Shown one piece after another: positions 6,394 through 11,681 of a stretch of DNA of 11,681 nucleotides. The translations under genes were made by a program, and so were the position numbers. The stretch's first letter is position 1, and each line of letters starts with the position of its first letter. The notes beneath the pieces are model-generated. The model was not told the origin of the DNA. It did not search any database and saw only the letters and a program-made list of their open reading frames with translations. This stretch comes from Bacillota bacterium (GTDB lineage: Bacteria > Bacillota_I > Bacilli_A > RFN20 > CAG-826), in the NCBI GenBank assembly GCA_023396795.1, contig JAEWUY010000002.1:1-11681 (forward strand). The letters run 5' to 3'.

Positions 6394-7423
6394 TATTTAT
6401 GGATTCAGTCACGAAAAGTTGTTAGCGGCGATGGTCGAAAAAGGACAAAAGCCTTATCGGGCCACGCAGCTTTTTTCTTGGCTATATGAAAAGAAGGCGC
6501 AATCATTCGATGAAATGAGCGATGTTTCTTTATCATTTCGCGAAGTGTTAAAAAGCGAGTATTATTTTGCCATCCCTCATATTTATAAAATGCAGAAGTC
6601 TTTAGATGGCACGATCAAACTTTTACTAGAACTGAATGATGGTAGTAAAATCGAAACCGCCTTACTTCGCTATAACTACGGCAACGCTTTATGCGTATCG
6701 AGTCAAGTTGGATGTAACATGGGTTGTTCGTTTTGTGCATCTGGTTTGCTAAAAAAACAAAGAAACTTGACCGTTGACGAAATGGTTGGACAAATTTTGG
6801 TAATGAACAAGTTATTGCTTGAAGAAGGGCAAAACGAAATTGTTACCCATATCGTAGTAATGGGAACAGGCGAACCATTTGATAACTATGAAAATGTTAT
6901 GGACTTTATTCGTATCGCCAATCATCCAAAAGCTTTTGCCATTGGGGCGCGGCGCATTACCGTTTCAACTTGTGGTATTGTGCCACGCATTTATGACTAC
7001 GCCAATGAAGGCTTGCAAGTTAATTTAGCCATTTCACTTCATGCTTCCAATAATGAATTGCGTAGCAAACTCATGCGAATTAATCAGGCCTATCCTTTAG
7101 ATTCTTTAATAGAAGCCGTTAAATACTATGTCAACAAAACGGGGCGGCGCGTGACGTTTGAATACATTTTGCTTGAAGGGGTTAATGATGCAGTGGCTTT
7201 CGCTGATGAATTATCCGATTTAATTCGCGGCATTGAAGCTTATGTTAATCTTATTCCCTACAATCCAATTGATGAAAAAGGCTATCGTCGTAGTGATGAA
7301 TTAGCCGTTAAAACTTTTCAAAACCAACTTACGAAACGCAGTATTACCTCAACCGTTCGCAAAGAATTTGGCTCGGATATCGACGCTGCCTGCGGACAAT
7401 TGCGTGCCAAGGAGAAAATGTGA
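6386..7423 (+). CDS. rlmN: Dual-specificity 23S rRNA/tRNA adenine-C2 methyltransferase RlmN
   Basis: RlmN is a radical-SAM enzyme that methylates C2 of A2503 in 23S rRNA and, in several bacteria, A37 of some tRNAs. The 345-residue protein has a small N-terminal HhH-like domain (1-60), a conserved KIETALLRY strand (88-96), the radical-SAM cluster C110-x3-C114-x2-C117, GTGEPFDNYENV (a SAM-contacting segment), and VSTCG. C336 in the C-terminal ACGQLR is the cysteine that carries the intermediate methyl group. Start is a GTG at 6386, inside the end of the rsmB-like gene (8-nt overlap, so probable translational coupling). This start gives the N-terminus expected for the family. The related resistance enzyme Cfr shares the cluster motif, but the position between rsmB and prpC is the housekeeping rlmN locus of Firmicutes. 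Confidence 0.94.
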   Translation: MNNIYGFSHEKLLAAMVEKGQKPYRATQLFSWLYEKKAQSFDEMSDVSLSFREVLKSEYYFAIPHIYKMQKSLDGTIKLLLELNDGSKIETALLRYNYGNALCVSSQVGCNMGCSFCASGLLKKQRNLTVDEMVGQILVMNKLLLEEGQNEIVTHIVVMGTGEPFDNYENVMDFIRIANHPKAFAIGARRITVSTCGIVPRIYDYANEGLQVNLAISLHASNNELRSKLMRINQAYPLDSLIEAVKYYVNKTGRRVTFEYILLEGVNDAVAFADELSDLIRGIEAYVNLIPYNPIDEKGYRRSDELAVKTFQNQLTKRSITSTVRKEFGSDIDAACGQLRAKEKM

Positions 7424-8178
7424 GGACGAAGGGAAGATTCGCTTATCGCATTGATATCGGCCGGGTTCGGGTTTCTAACGAAGATCAGGCGGTCGTTTTA
7501 ACGAATGCTGATGGTGATGTTCTTCTACTTGTTTGTGACGGCATGGGCGGACATAACAAAGGCGACTTTGCCTCACGAACCGCCATTAGTGTTCTCAGCG
7601 AAGCGTTTAAGGATAAAACGAAATTCATCCATCCCTTTCTTGCCAAAAGATGGTTAACGCGAGCTATTCGTTTTGCTAATAAAGAAATATACGATGCCGC
7701 TTTCGCTAATGAAGCCTATAAAGACATGGGCACAACTTTAGTGGCTGCTTTAATTATGGAAGATCACATTATTATCGCCAATATTGGTGACTCACGAGCC
7801 TATGCGATTCGCCACGAAGGCTTGCAACGCCTGACTGAAGACCAAACGTACGTTGATTATTTATATAGAACCGGAAAAATAACCCAAGAAGAAATTGCGA
7901 CGCACCCCAAACGCCATGTTTTAATGAATGCTCTGGGCATTTATCCATCGTTAACTTTGGATGTTACAGCTTCACCTTACATTGGCTTTTCAATTTTACT
8001 TTGTAGTGATGGTCTTTATAACAACATCAGCGAAAAAGAAATGCACGCCATTTTATCAACCGAAGAAAGACCAGAACAAAAGGTCGAAACTTTAATAAAA
8101 GTCGCTAATTCTAATGGGGGATCCGATAATATCGCCATTGCCTATTGGGAGGTAATCAAGAATGATCAAAATCGGTGA
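7420..8178 (+). CDS. prpC: PP2C-family Ser/Thr protein phosphatase (PrpC/Stp)
   Basis: This metal-dependent phosphatase removes phosphate from proteins modified by the adjacent kinase. The 252 residues include the usual acidic metal ligands and motifs: D12 in RIDIGRVR, E21-D22, the DGMGGHNKG motif (40-48), DMGTTLVAALI (102-112), NIGDSRAYAI (121-130), SDGLYNNIS (196-204) and GGSDNIA (233-239). All ligands of the binuclear Mn/Mg centre appear intact. The flap-region sequence THPKRHVLMNALG (161-173) matches PrpC. Translation starts at a GTG at 7420 that overlaps the rlmN stop by 4 nt, with AAGGAG (7409-7414) five bases upstream. The downstream kinase gene overlaps its 3' end by 17 nt, so both proteins are likely made in step. 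No membrane segment is present; it should be cytoplasmic. Confidence 0.95.
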   Translation: MRTKGRFAYRIDIGRVRVSNEDQAVVLTNADGDVLLLVCDGMGGHNKGDFASRTAISVLSEAFKDKTKFIHPFLAKRWLTRAIRFANKEIYDAAFANEAYKDMGTTLVAALIMEDHIIIANIGDSRAYAIRHEGLQRLTEDQTYVDYLYRTGKITQEEIATHPKRHVLMNALGIYPSLTLDVTASPYIGFSILLCSDGLYNNISEKEMHAILSTEERPEQKVETLIKVANSNGGSDNIAIAYWEVIKNDQNR

Positions 8179-9040
8179 CAAAGTTGATGGTCGTTATCGC
8201 ATTACGAGTCGTTTAGGCTCGGGAGGAATGTCGGAAGTATATGAAGCGACCGATGTTATTTCCAAGCGCATAGTGGCCGTCAAAATCATGAAAGAAGAAT
8301 TAATGAGCGATTTTGAAAATATTCGTCGCTTTAAACATGAAGTAGCAGCGGTAGCGAGTTTTCAGCATCCAAATATAATCAAAGTTTATAATAACGGCGA
8401 AATAAATGGTCGTCCTTATATGGCTAATGAGTATGTTAAAGGTCAAACTCTTCATGAAAAACTTATGTTTTTAACAAAGCTACAGCCCTATGAAGCTTGT
8501 GAAATTATGTTACAAATTCTTAGTGCCGTAATTTATATTCACAATCACGGTGTCATTCATCGCGATATTAAACCTCATAACGTTTATTACATGGCTGATG
8601 GAACGATCAAACTTGGTGATTTTGGGATCGCCACGAATGAAGAAATGAGCCAAGCCAATCCCGATGAACATATTTTGGGAAGCGTTCATTATTTAGCCCC
8701 TGAATTATGCCAAGGCAAAAAGCCATCGCCTTTAAGTGATATTTATGCCGCTGGAATTACTTTTTTTGAACTCGTTACAGGCCATGTTCCTTTCGATGAG
8801 GCTCTACCGGTTGATATTGCGGTCGCCCACATTAAGCGACCCTTTCCATATCCTTCAAAACTCGATCCTTCAATATCTAAGGAAGTTGAAAAAATTATCG
8901 TTAAAGCTTGTCGTAAAAATCCACTTGATCGATATCAAAGCGCGCAAGAAATGTACGATGATATCGAGCATATTATGAAAAACCGCAATAATTTCAAAGA
9001 GAAAAAAAGTTTTTTATCTCGCGTGTTTGGTTTTAAATGA
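8162..9040 (+). CDS. prkC: Hanks-type Ser/Thr protein kinase, PrkC/PknB family without membrane or PASTA region
   Basis: The 292 residues are almost only a kinase catalytic domain: glycine loop GSGGMSEVY (19-27), Lys41 in VAVK, Glu60 of helix C, HRDIKPHN (133-140), DFG (153-155), APE (179-181) and SDIY (192-195). All catalytic residues are present, so it should be active. Family members in walled Firmicutes have about 600-700 residues, with a transmembrane helix and extracellular PASTA repeats that sense muropeptides. Here the protein ends about 20 residues after the kinase fold in a basic, Phe-rich tail, KKSFLSRVFGFK. The activation segment lacks the usual Thr cluster. Start ATG at 8162 is inside the phosphatase gene, with GGAGG (8148-8152) nine bases upstream. 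The stop overlaps the rsgA start (ATGA). Known PrkC targets include the neighbouring RsgA GTPase. Confidence 0.92.
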   Translation: MIKIGDKVDGRYRITSRLGSGGMSEVYEATDVISKRIVAVKIMKEELMSDFENIRRFKHEVAAVASFQHPNIIKVYNNGEINGRPYMANEYVKGQTLHEKLMFLTKLQPYEACEIMLQILSAVIYIHNHGVIHRDIKPHNVYYMADGTIKLGDFGIATNEEMSQANPDEHILGSVHYLAPELCQGKKPSPLSDIYAAGITFFELVTGHVPFDEALPVDIAVAHIKRPFPYPSKLDPSISKEVEKIIVKACRKNPLDRYQSAQEMYDDIEHIMKNRNNFKEKKSFLSRVFGFK

Positions 9041-9906
9041 AGCAAGGAATAATTGTCTCCGCTTATGGTGGAAAATATGTTGCCGTATGCGAAGGCACTT
9101 CGTATGAACTTTCTCCGCGGGGAACAGTTCGTTATAAAAGTGGCGAAGTTTTGCCTGGTGATCATGTTGATTTTGATGAACTCACATTGACAATTGAACA
9201 TATCTTAAATCGGGAAAACAAATTGCCGCGTCCTCGTGTTGCAAATATTTCGCAAATTATGGTGATGGCTTCCGCCGTTGAACCCGATTTTTCGCCTTTG
9301 CTTATTTATAAGACATTAGCCTATGCCTTAATGTATGGTATTCGACCATTTGTTGTCATAAGCAAAATTGACCGTTTGCAAGATTTGACAGTTTTAGAGG
9401 ATTTTAAAAACCAGCTTGCACAGATTGGTTTGGATGTTGTTCTTTATTCAAAGCGTTCGAAAATCGGACTCGAAACATTGATTAGTGAACTCGACTCTAA
9501 TGTAACATTAGCCATTGGGCAAACGGGTGTTGGCAAATCCTCATTGATTAATTTATTGGATGCAAGTTTTCAAAGAGCAATTGGCGAGTTTTCTAAAGCT
9601 TTAGGTCGCGGTAAGCATAAAACCAAAGAAGTTATTTTCTTGCCTTTTAAAGATGGATTTATCGTTGATTCGCCGGGATTTTCATCACTGGAACTCGATG
9701 TATATAAAGAAGATTTAGCGGCCTTCTTTCCAGGCTTTGAAAAAGCTGTCGGAAAATGTTTTTTTCGCGATTGCTATCACCAAGGCGAAAAAGGCTGCGA
9801 AGTTAAAAAAATGGTTGAAGCAGGAATTATTAGTGCTGAGGCGTATTTGATTTATCAAAAACTTCTTAATGAACTACAATATAAAAATAGGAGGTTTGTT
9901 AAATGA
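9037..9906 (+). CDS. rsgA: Ribosome small-subunit maturation GTPase RsgA
   Basis: RsgA is a circularly permuted GTPase that binds late 30S particles, checks the decoding centre and is released on GTP hydrolysis. The 289 residues contain an N-terminal OB fold (1-65), then the permuted motifs in the order expected: G4 SKID (109-112), G1 GQTGVGKSS (161-169), the switch region GRGKHKTKE (190-198, T196) and G3 DSPGF (211-215). The C-terminal zinc site C241-x4-C246-x-H248-x5-C254 is complete. The G4 Asn is replaced by Ser, a change I do not expect to abolish guanine binding. The ATG shares ATGA with the kinase stop, and the 3' end overlaps rpe in the same way, implying coupled translation. The placement next to the kinase and phosphatase is conserved in Firmicutes. 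Confidence 0.95.
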   Translation: MKQGIIVSAYGGKYVAVCEGTSYELSPRGTVRYKSGEVLPGDHVDFDELTLTIEHILNRENKLPRPRVANISQIMVMASAVEPDFSPLLIYKTLAYALMYGIRPFVVISKIDRLQDLTVLEDFKNQLAQIGLDVVLYSKRSKIGLETLISELDSNVTLAIGQTGVGKSSLINLLDASFQRAIGEFSKALGRGKHKTKEVIFLPFKDGFIVDSPGFSSLELDVYKEDLAAFFPGFEKAVGKCFFRDCYHQGEKGCEVKKMVEAGIISAEAYLIYQKLLNELQYKNRRFVK

Positions 9907-10556
9907 AAAATTATGTCGCTCCTAGTTTACTGGCCGCCGATAAAAGTAAACTGCTTGATGAAATTAAACTCGCCGAAAGTAGTGGTGCTGAATATTTACA
10001 CTTTGATGTGATGGATGGCAAGTTTGTTCCTAATGTTTCGTTTGGTATTGACGATTTAAAGAAAATAAGCTCTTCGCATCAGATGCTTAATGATGTTCAT
10101 ATCATGATTGAGGACCCTGACGCACAAGCGGTGGAATATGCTAAAGCCGGAGCCGATATCGTTACTTTTCATCTTGAAGCTTTTACTTGTCCTTCATGCA
10201 TGAGTAAAACCATTAAGGCGATACACGAAGCGAAAGCAAAGGTTGGAATTTCGATTAAGCCGGCCACCAAGGTTAGAACCTTGCTACCCTTTTTAGATGT
10301 CGTTGATTTAGTTCTTGTTATGTCAGTTGAACCTGGAAAAGGCGGACAATCTTTTATGAAAAGCGCCTTACGAAAAATTAAATTCTTACGCCGCTATATT
10401 GATCGAAAAAAACTCAAGGTTTTAATTGAAGTAGATGGGGGCATTAACGATATTACTGGGCAAATGGCTCGTCAGGCCGGCGCAGATATTTTAGTGGCTG
10501 GAACCTATTTATTCGGACACGACGACTTTAAAGAAAGGGTTGCAAAACTCCGCTAA
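9903..10556 (+). CDS. rpe: Ribulose-phosphate 3-epimerase
   Basis: This enzyme interconverts ribulose 5-phosphate and xylulose 5-phosphate in the pentose phosphate pathway. The 217 residues form a TIM barrel with PSLLAAD (7-13, S8), YLHFDVMDGKFVPN (31-44, with metal ligands H33 and D35), VHIMIEDP (65-72, H66), the VMSVEPGKGGQSF phosphate-binding loop (139-151), and EVDGGIN (176-182, D178). All four metal ligands (H33, D35, H66, D178) are present. The last phosphate-binding strand reads VAGTYLFG where many relatives have AGSAIFG, a minor change. An AGGAGG site (about 9889-9894) precedes the ATG at 9903, which overlaps the rsgA stop as ATGA. It follows rsgA in the same order as Bacillus. Confidence 0.96.
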   Translation: MKNYVAPSLLAADKSKLLDEIKLAESSGAEYLHFDVMDGKFVPNVSFGIDDLKKISSSHQMLNDVHIMIEDPDAQAVEYAKAGADIVTFHLEAFTCPSCMSKTIKAIHEAKAKVGISIKPATKVRTLLPFLDVVDLVLVMSVEPGKGGQSFMKSALRKIKFLRRYIDRKKLKVLIEVDGGINDITGQMARQAGADILVAGTYLFGHDDFKERVAKLR

Positions 10557-10558
10557 TT

Positions 10559-11233
10559 ATGAGCCTTTGGATTGCCTCGATAGTCGTGCTTTGTTTATCT
10601 TTTTTCGGGATGCTTCTTTTTGGGTTATCTAATTTTCAAGAAACTTTTAAAACTAAATTTTCCCTTTTGAATATGTTTCCCTATGAACTTTCATCTCACA
10701 ATCAAGGCAAGATGATTATGTTTTATCGTTTTTTTCTATATTTATATGTAGCTTTTTCCTTAACCCCAGCTTTGCTGATGGTTAGCAAATTTATGCAACT
10801 TCCTGGATATATGTCCTATTTAATTATGATTAGTATTTTGTTTGTGATTAATGCCGTAACATTTTTAACTTTGCATATCATTCAAGCCAAATATGTACGT
10901 TTGCATTCGCTCATAGCGACGGTTTATTTTGCCATTAGTGTTTTGGCTTCGGGAGCTGTCGCTATCGTGTTATTTAATCTTTATATCTCGAATAACCAAT
11001 TGGATGTAACTTACCTTGTGCTCGGTATATTTACGGCGATGGCTGGATTTGCAACATTATTGATTATGCTTAATCCTCGCCTTCGTAACTGGGCCGAATT
11101 AAATAGCCAAACAAACGAAGACGGAACGGTAGTGATTGTTCGCCCCCGTATTTTTATTTTGGCTTTTAGCGAGTGGCTAGTTATTTTCATTAATTTTGCT
11201 GTTTTGATTATGCTTCTTATTGCTTATTTATAA
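10559..11233 (+). CDS. Uncharacterised membrane protein with six predicted transmembrane segments
   Basis: I do not recognise this family. The 224-residue protein has hydrophobic segments at about 4-24, 56-77, 85-108, 118-142, 150-171 and 198-223. Two loops are polar: 25-52 (FQETFKTKF... ending SSHNQGK) and 172-197 (NPRLRNWAELNSQTNEDG...). The basic residues in both suggest that they may lie in the cytoplasm, with both termini outside if the segments are all correct; this topology is tentative. There is no signal peptide, transporter motif or catalytic signature that I can see. It begins 2 nt after the rpe stop with no clear Shine-Dalgarno nearby, so it probably depends on coupling to rpe translation. 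It stands where thiN (thiamine pyrophosphokinase) is found in Bacillus, and shares no resemblance to it. It is the last gene of the operon. Confidence 0.85.
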   Translation: MSLWIASIVVLCLSFFGMLLFGLSNFQETFKTKFSLLNMFPYELSSHNQGKMIMFYRFFLYLYVAFSLTPALLMVSKFMQLPGYMSYLIMISILFVINAVTFLTLHIIQAKYVRLHSLIATVYFAISVLASGAVAIVLFNLYISNNQLDVTYLVLGIFTAMAGFATLLIMLNPRLRNWAELNSQTNEDGTVVIVRPRIFILAFSEWLVIFINFAVLIMLLIAYL

Positions 11234-11238
11234 GCATT

Positions 11239-11266
11239 AAAAAAGTCCCAACAAGGGACATTTTTT
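11239..11266. terminator. Bidirectional Rho-independent terminator
   Basis: GTCCC (11245-11249) and GGGAC (11255-11259) form a compact stem around an AACAA loop. Six A residues lie before it (11239-11244) and six T residues after it (11261-11266), so it can stop RNA polymerase from either side. It separates the long plus-strand operon from the convergent rpmB gene and serves both. Confidence 0.9.
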
Positions 11267-11281
11267 ATAAATTGATAAATG

Positions 11282-11470
11282 TTATTTTTCGGTCTTCATT
11301 AAGGAACGATGAGCACGAGCGGACATGCGAATAGTTTGCACTTTTCCGTCGATTTCGACTTGGTATGGTTGCATGTTGACATTCCAACGCCGACGTGTGG
11401 CACGAAGGCTGTGAGAACGATTATTGCCGCTTAGCGGACCTTTACCGGTTACTGGACATATTCTTGACAT
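11282..11470 (-). CDS. rpmB: 50S ribosomal protein L28
   Basis: L28 is a small basic protein of the large subunit near the E site. The 62 residues match the family throughout: ICPVTGKGPLSGNNRSH (4-20), the basic TRRRW stretch (25-29), and IRMSARAHRSL (47-57). Only one cysteine (C5) is present, so this is the zinc-free form. The ATG at 11470 has GAGGT about eight bases upstream on the minus strand. The gene is transcribed alone, convergent with the rsgA-rpe operon and divergent from the next gene, the same arrangement as in Bacillus. Confidence 0.96.
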   Translation of the reverse strand: MSRICPVTGKGPLSGNNRSHSLRATRRRWNVNMQPYQVEIDGKVQTIRMSARAHRSLMKTEK

Positions 11471-11504
11471 AACTTAGACCTCATTTTCTTAAAACGCACG
11501 ACAA

Positions 11505-11533
11505 AGTTTAACATAAGTTAATAGTAGATGCAA
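11505..11533 (-). promoter_or_regulatory. Promoter of rpmB
   Basis: Read on the minus strand: TTGCAT (11528-11533), 17 nt, then TAAACT (11505-11510) preceded by a TG dinucleotide one base away (extended -10). Transcription should start near 11498, leaving a leader of about 28 nt that contains the GAGGT ribosome site of rpmB. Confidence 0.55.
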
Positions 11534-11538
11534 TAATT

Positions 11539-11567
11539 TTGACATCGGAATTCTCAAACTATAAATT
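11539..11567 (+). promoter_or_regulatory. Upstream promoter (P1) of the gene starting at 11670
   Basis: A perfect TTGACA (11539-11544) is followed at 17 nt by TAAATT (11562-11567), or at 15 nt by the better hexamer TATAAA (11560-11565). The -35 box is only 5 bp from that of the divergent rpmB promoter. Confidence 0.6.
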
Positions 11568-11593
11568 GAAAAACTTAATTCCGTTTCTATAAT
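11566..11593 (+). promoter_or_regulatory. Downstream promoter (P2) of the gene starting at 11670
   Basis: TTGAAA (11566-11571) and a perfect TATAAT (11588-11593) are separated by 16 nt. Start of transcription would be near 11600, about 70 nt before the start codon. Together with P1 this makes a tandem pair, suggesting strong or two-level expression of the downstream gene. Confidence 0.6.
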
Positions 11594-11669
11594 GATATCT
11601 TCATTTCTGATTTTTCTCTTTTAAATAGATGCTATTTTTAATATAGATGCTTCCAGAAAGGAGTTCAAC

Positions 11670-11681
11670 TTGAAAAACAAG
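11670..11681 (+). CDS. Start of an unidentified gene, cut by the window edge
   Basis: A TTG start followed by Lys-Asn-Lys codons runs to the window end. AAGGAG (11658-11663) lies six bases upstream, an ideal ribosome site, and two good promoters precede it. Four residues do not allow identification. By gene order in Firmicutes (rpmB divergent from yloU/asp23 and fakA) an Asp23-family or fatty-acid-kinase gene would be expected here; this is inference from context only. Confidence 0.5.

Noticed and set aside
6386..7423. Cfr-type antibiotic-resistance methyltransferase instead of RlmN
   Set aside because: The radical-SAM motif is shared by both. The locus (rsmB-rlmN-prpC) and the N-terminal sequence are those of housekeeping RlmN, and no mobile-element context is present.
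8736..9201. Open frames of 80 and 88 codons over the kinase-rsgA junction
   Set aside because: Both lie in alternative frames of two confidently identified genes and show no start signal or recognisable domain.
11592..11624. Ten-codon leader ORF (ATG to TAA) upstream of the truncated gene
   Set aside because: It overlaps the P2 -10 box, has no ribosome site and no regulatory codon pattern, so it is most likely chance.

Overview
The window is about 11.7 kb of fairly AT-rich, densely coding bacterial DNA. TGG encodes Trp and TGA is used as a stop (rlmN, the kinase, rsgA), so the code is standard. Gene content and order are a condensed version of the Bacillus subtilis ylo region (yloA/rqcH, gmk, priA, rsmB, rlmN, prpC, prkC, rsgA, rpe, rpmB). 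This points to the Bacilli/Mollicutes side of the Firmicutes. The reduced gene set and a Ser/Thr kinase with no PASTA or membrane segment suggest a streamlined, possibly wall-less relative (RF39, Izemoplasma or Acholeplasma-like) that kept the standard code. That placement is inference.

Layout: (1) positions 1-1658, minus strand, rqcH (NFACT ribosome quality-control factor) followed by a truncated choline-kinase-like phosphotransferase gene. (2) 1659-1725, overlapping divergent promoters that appear to start nearly or fully leaderless mRNAs for rqcH and gmk. (3) 1726-4535, plus strand, gmk and priA. (4) 4554-5068, a stand-alone promoter, a gene for an unrecognised small protein with a strongly acidic tail, and a weak hairpin terminator. 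(5) 5100-11233, a tightly packed operon with overlapping ends: rsmB-like, rlmN, PP2C phosphatase, Ser/Thr kinase, rsgA, rpe and a six-segment membrane protein, closed by a bidirectional terminator at 11239-11266. (6) 11282-11470, minus strand, rpmB (L28). (7) 11505-11681, back-to-back promoters and the first four codons of a further plus-strand gene.

Most genes serve the ribosome: 23S rRNA methylation (RlmN), 30S maturation (RsgA), stalled-ribosome rescue (RqcH), a structural protein (L28), and the kinase/phosphatase pair, which in relatives acts on translation GTPases. The notable departures from the family pattern are: an RsmB homologue with an intact frame that has lost its SAM-binding motif and catalytic cysteine; an RqcH about 100 residues short that seems to lack the helix-hairpin-helix domain; a kinase reduced to its catalytic domain, with an acidic residue at a usual phospho-threonine position; and the absence of rpoZ, coaBC, def, fmt and thiN from their usual places, with uncharacterised genes in two of the gaps. 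No mobile element, CRISPR array, tRNA or rRNA gene was seen.
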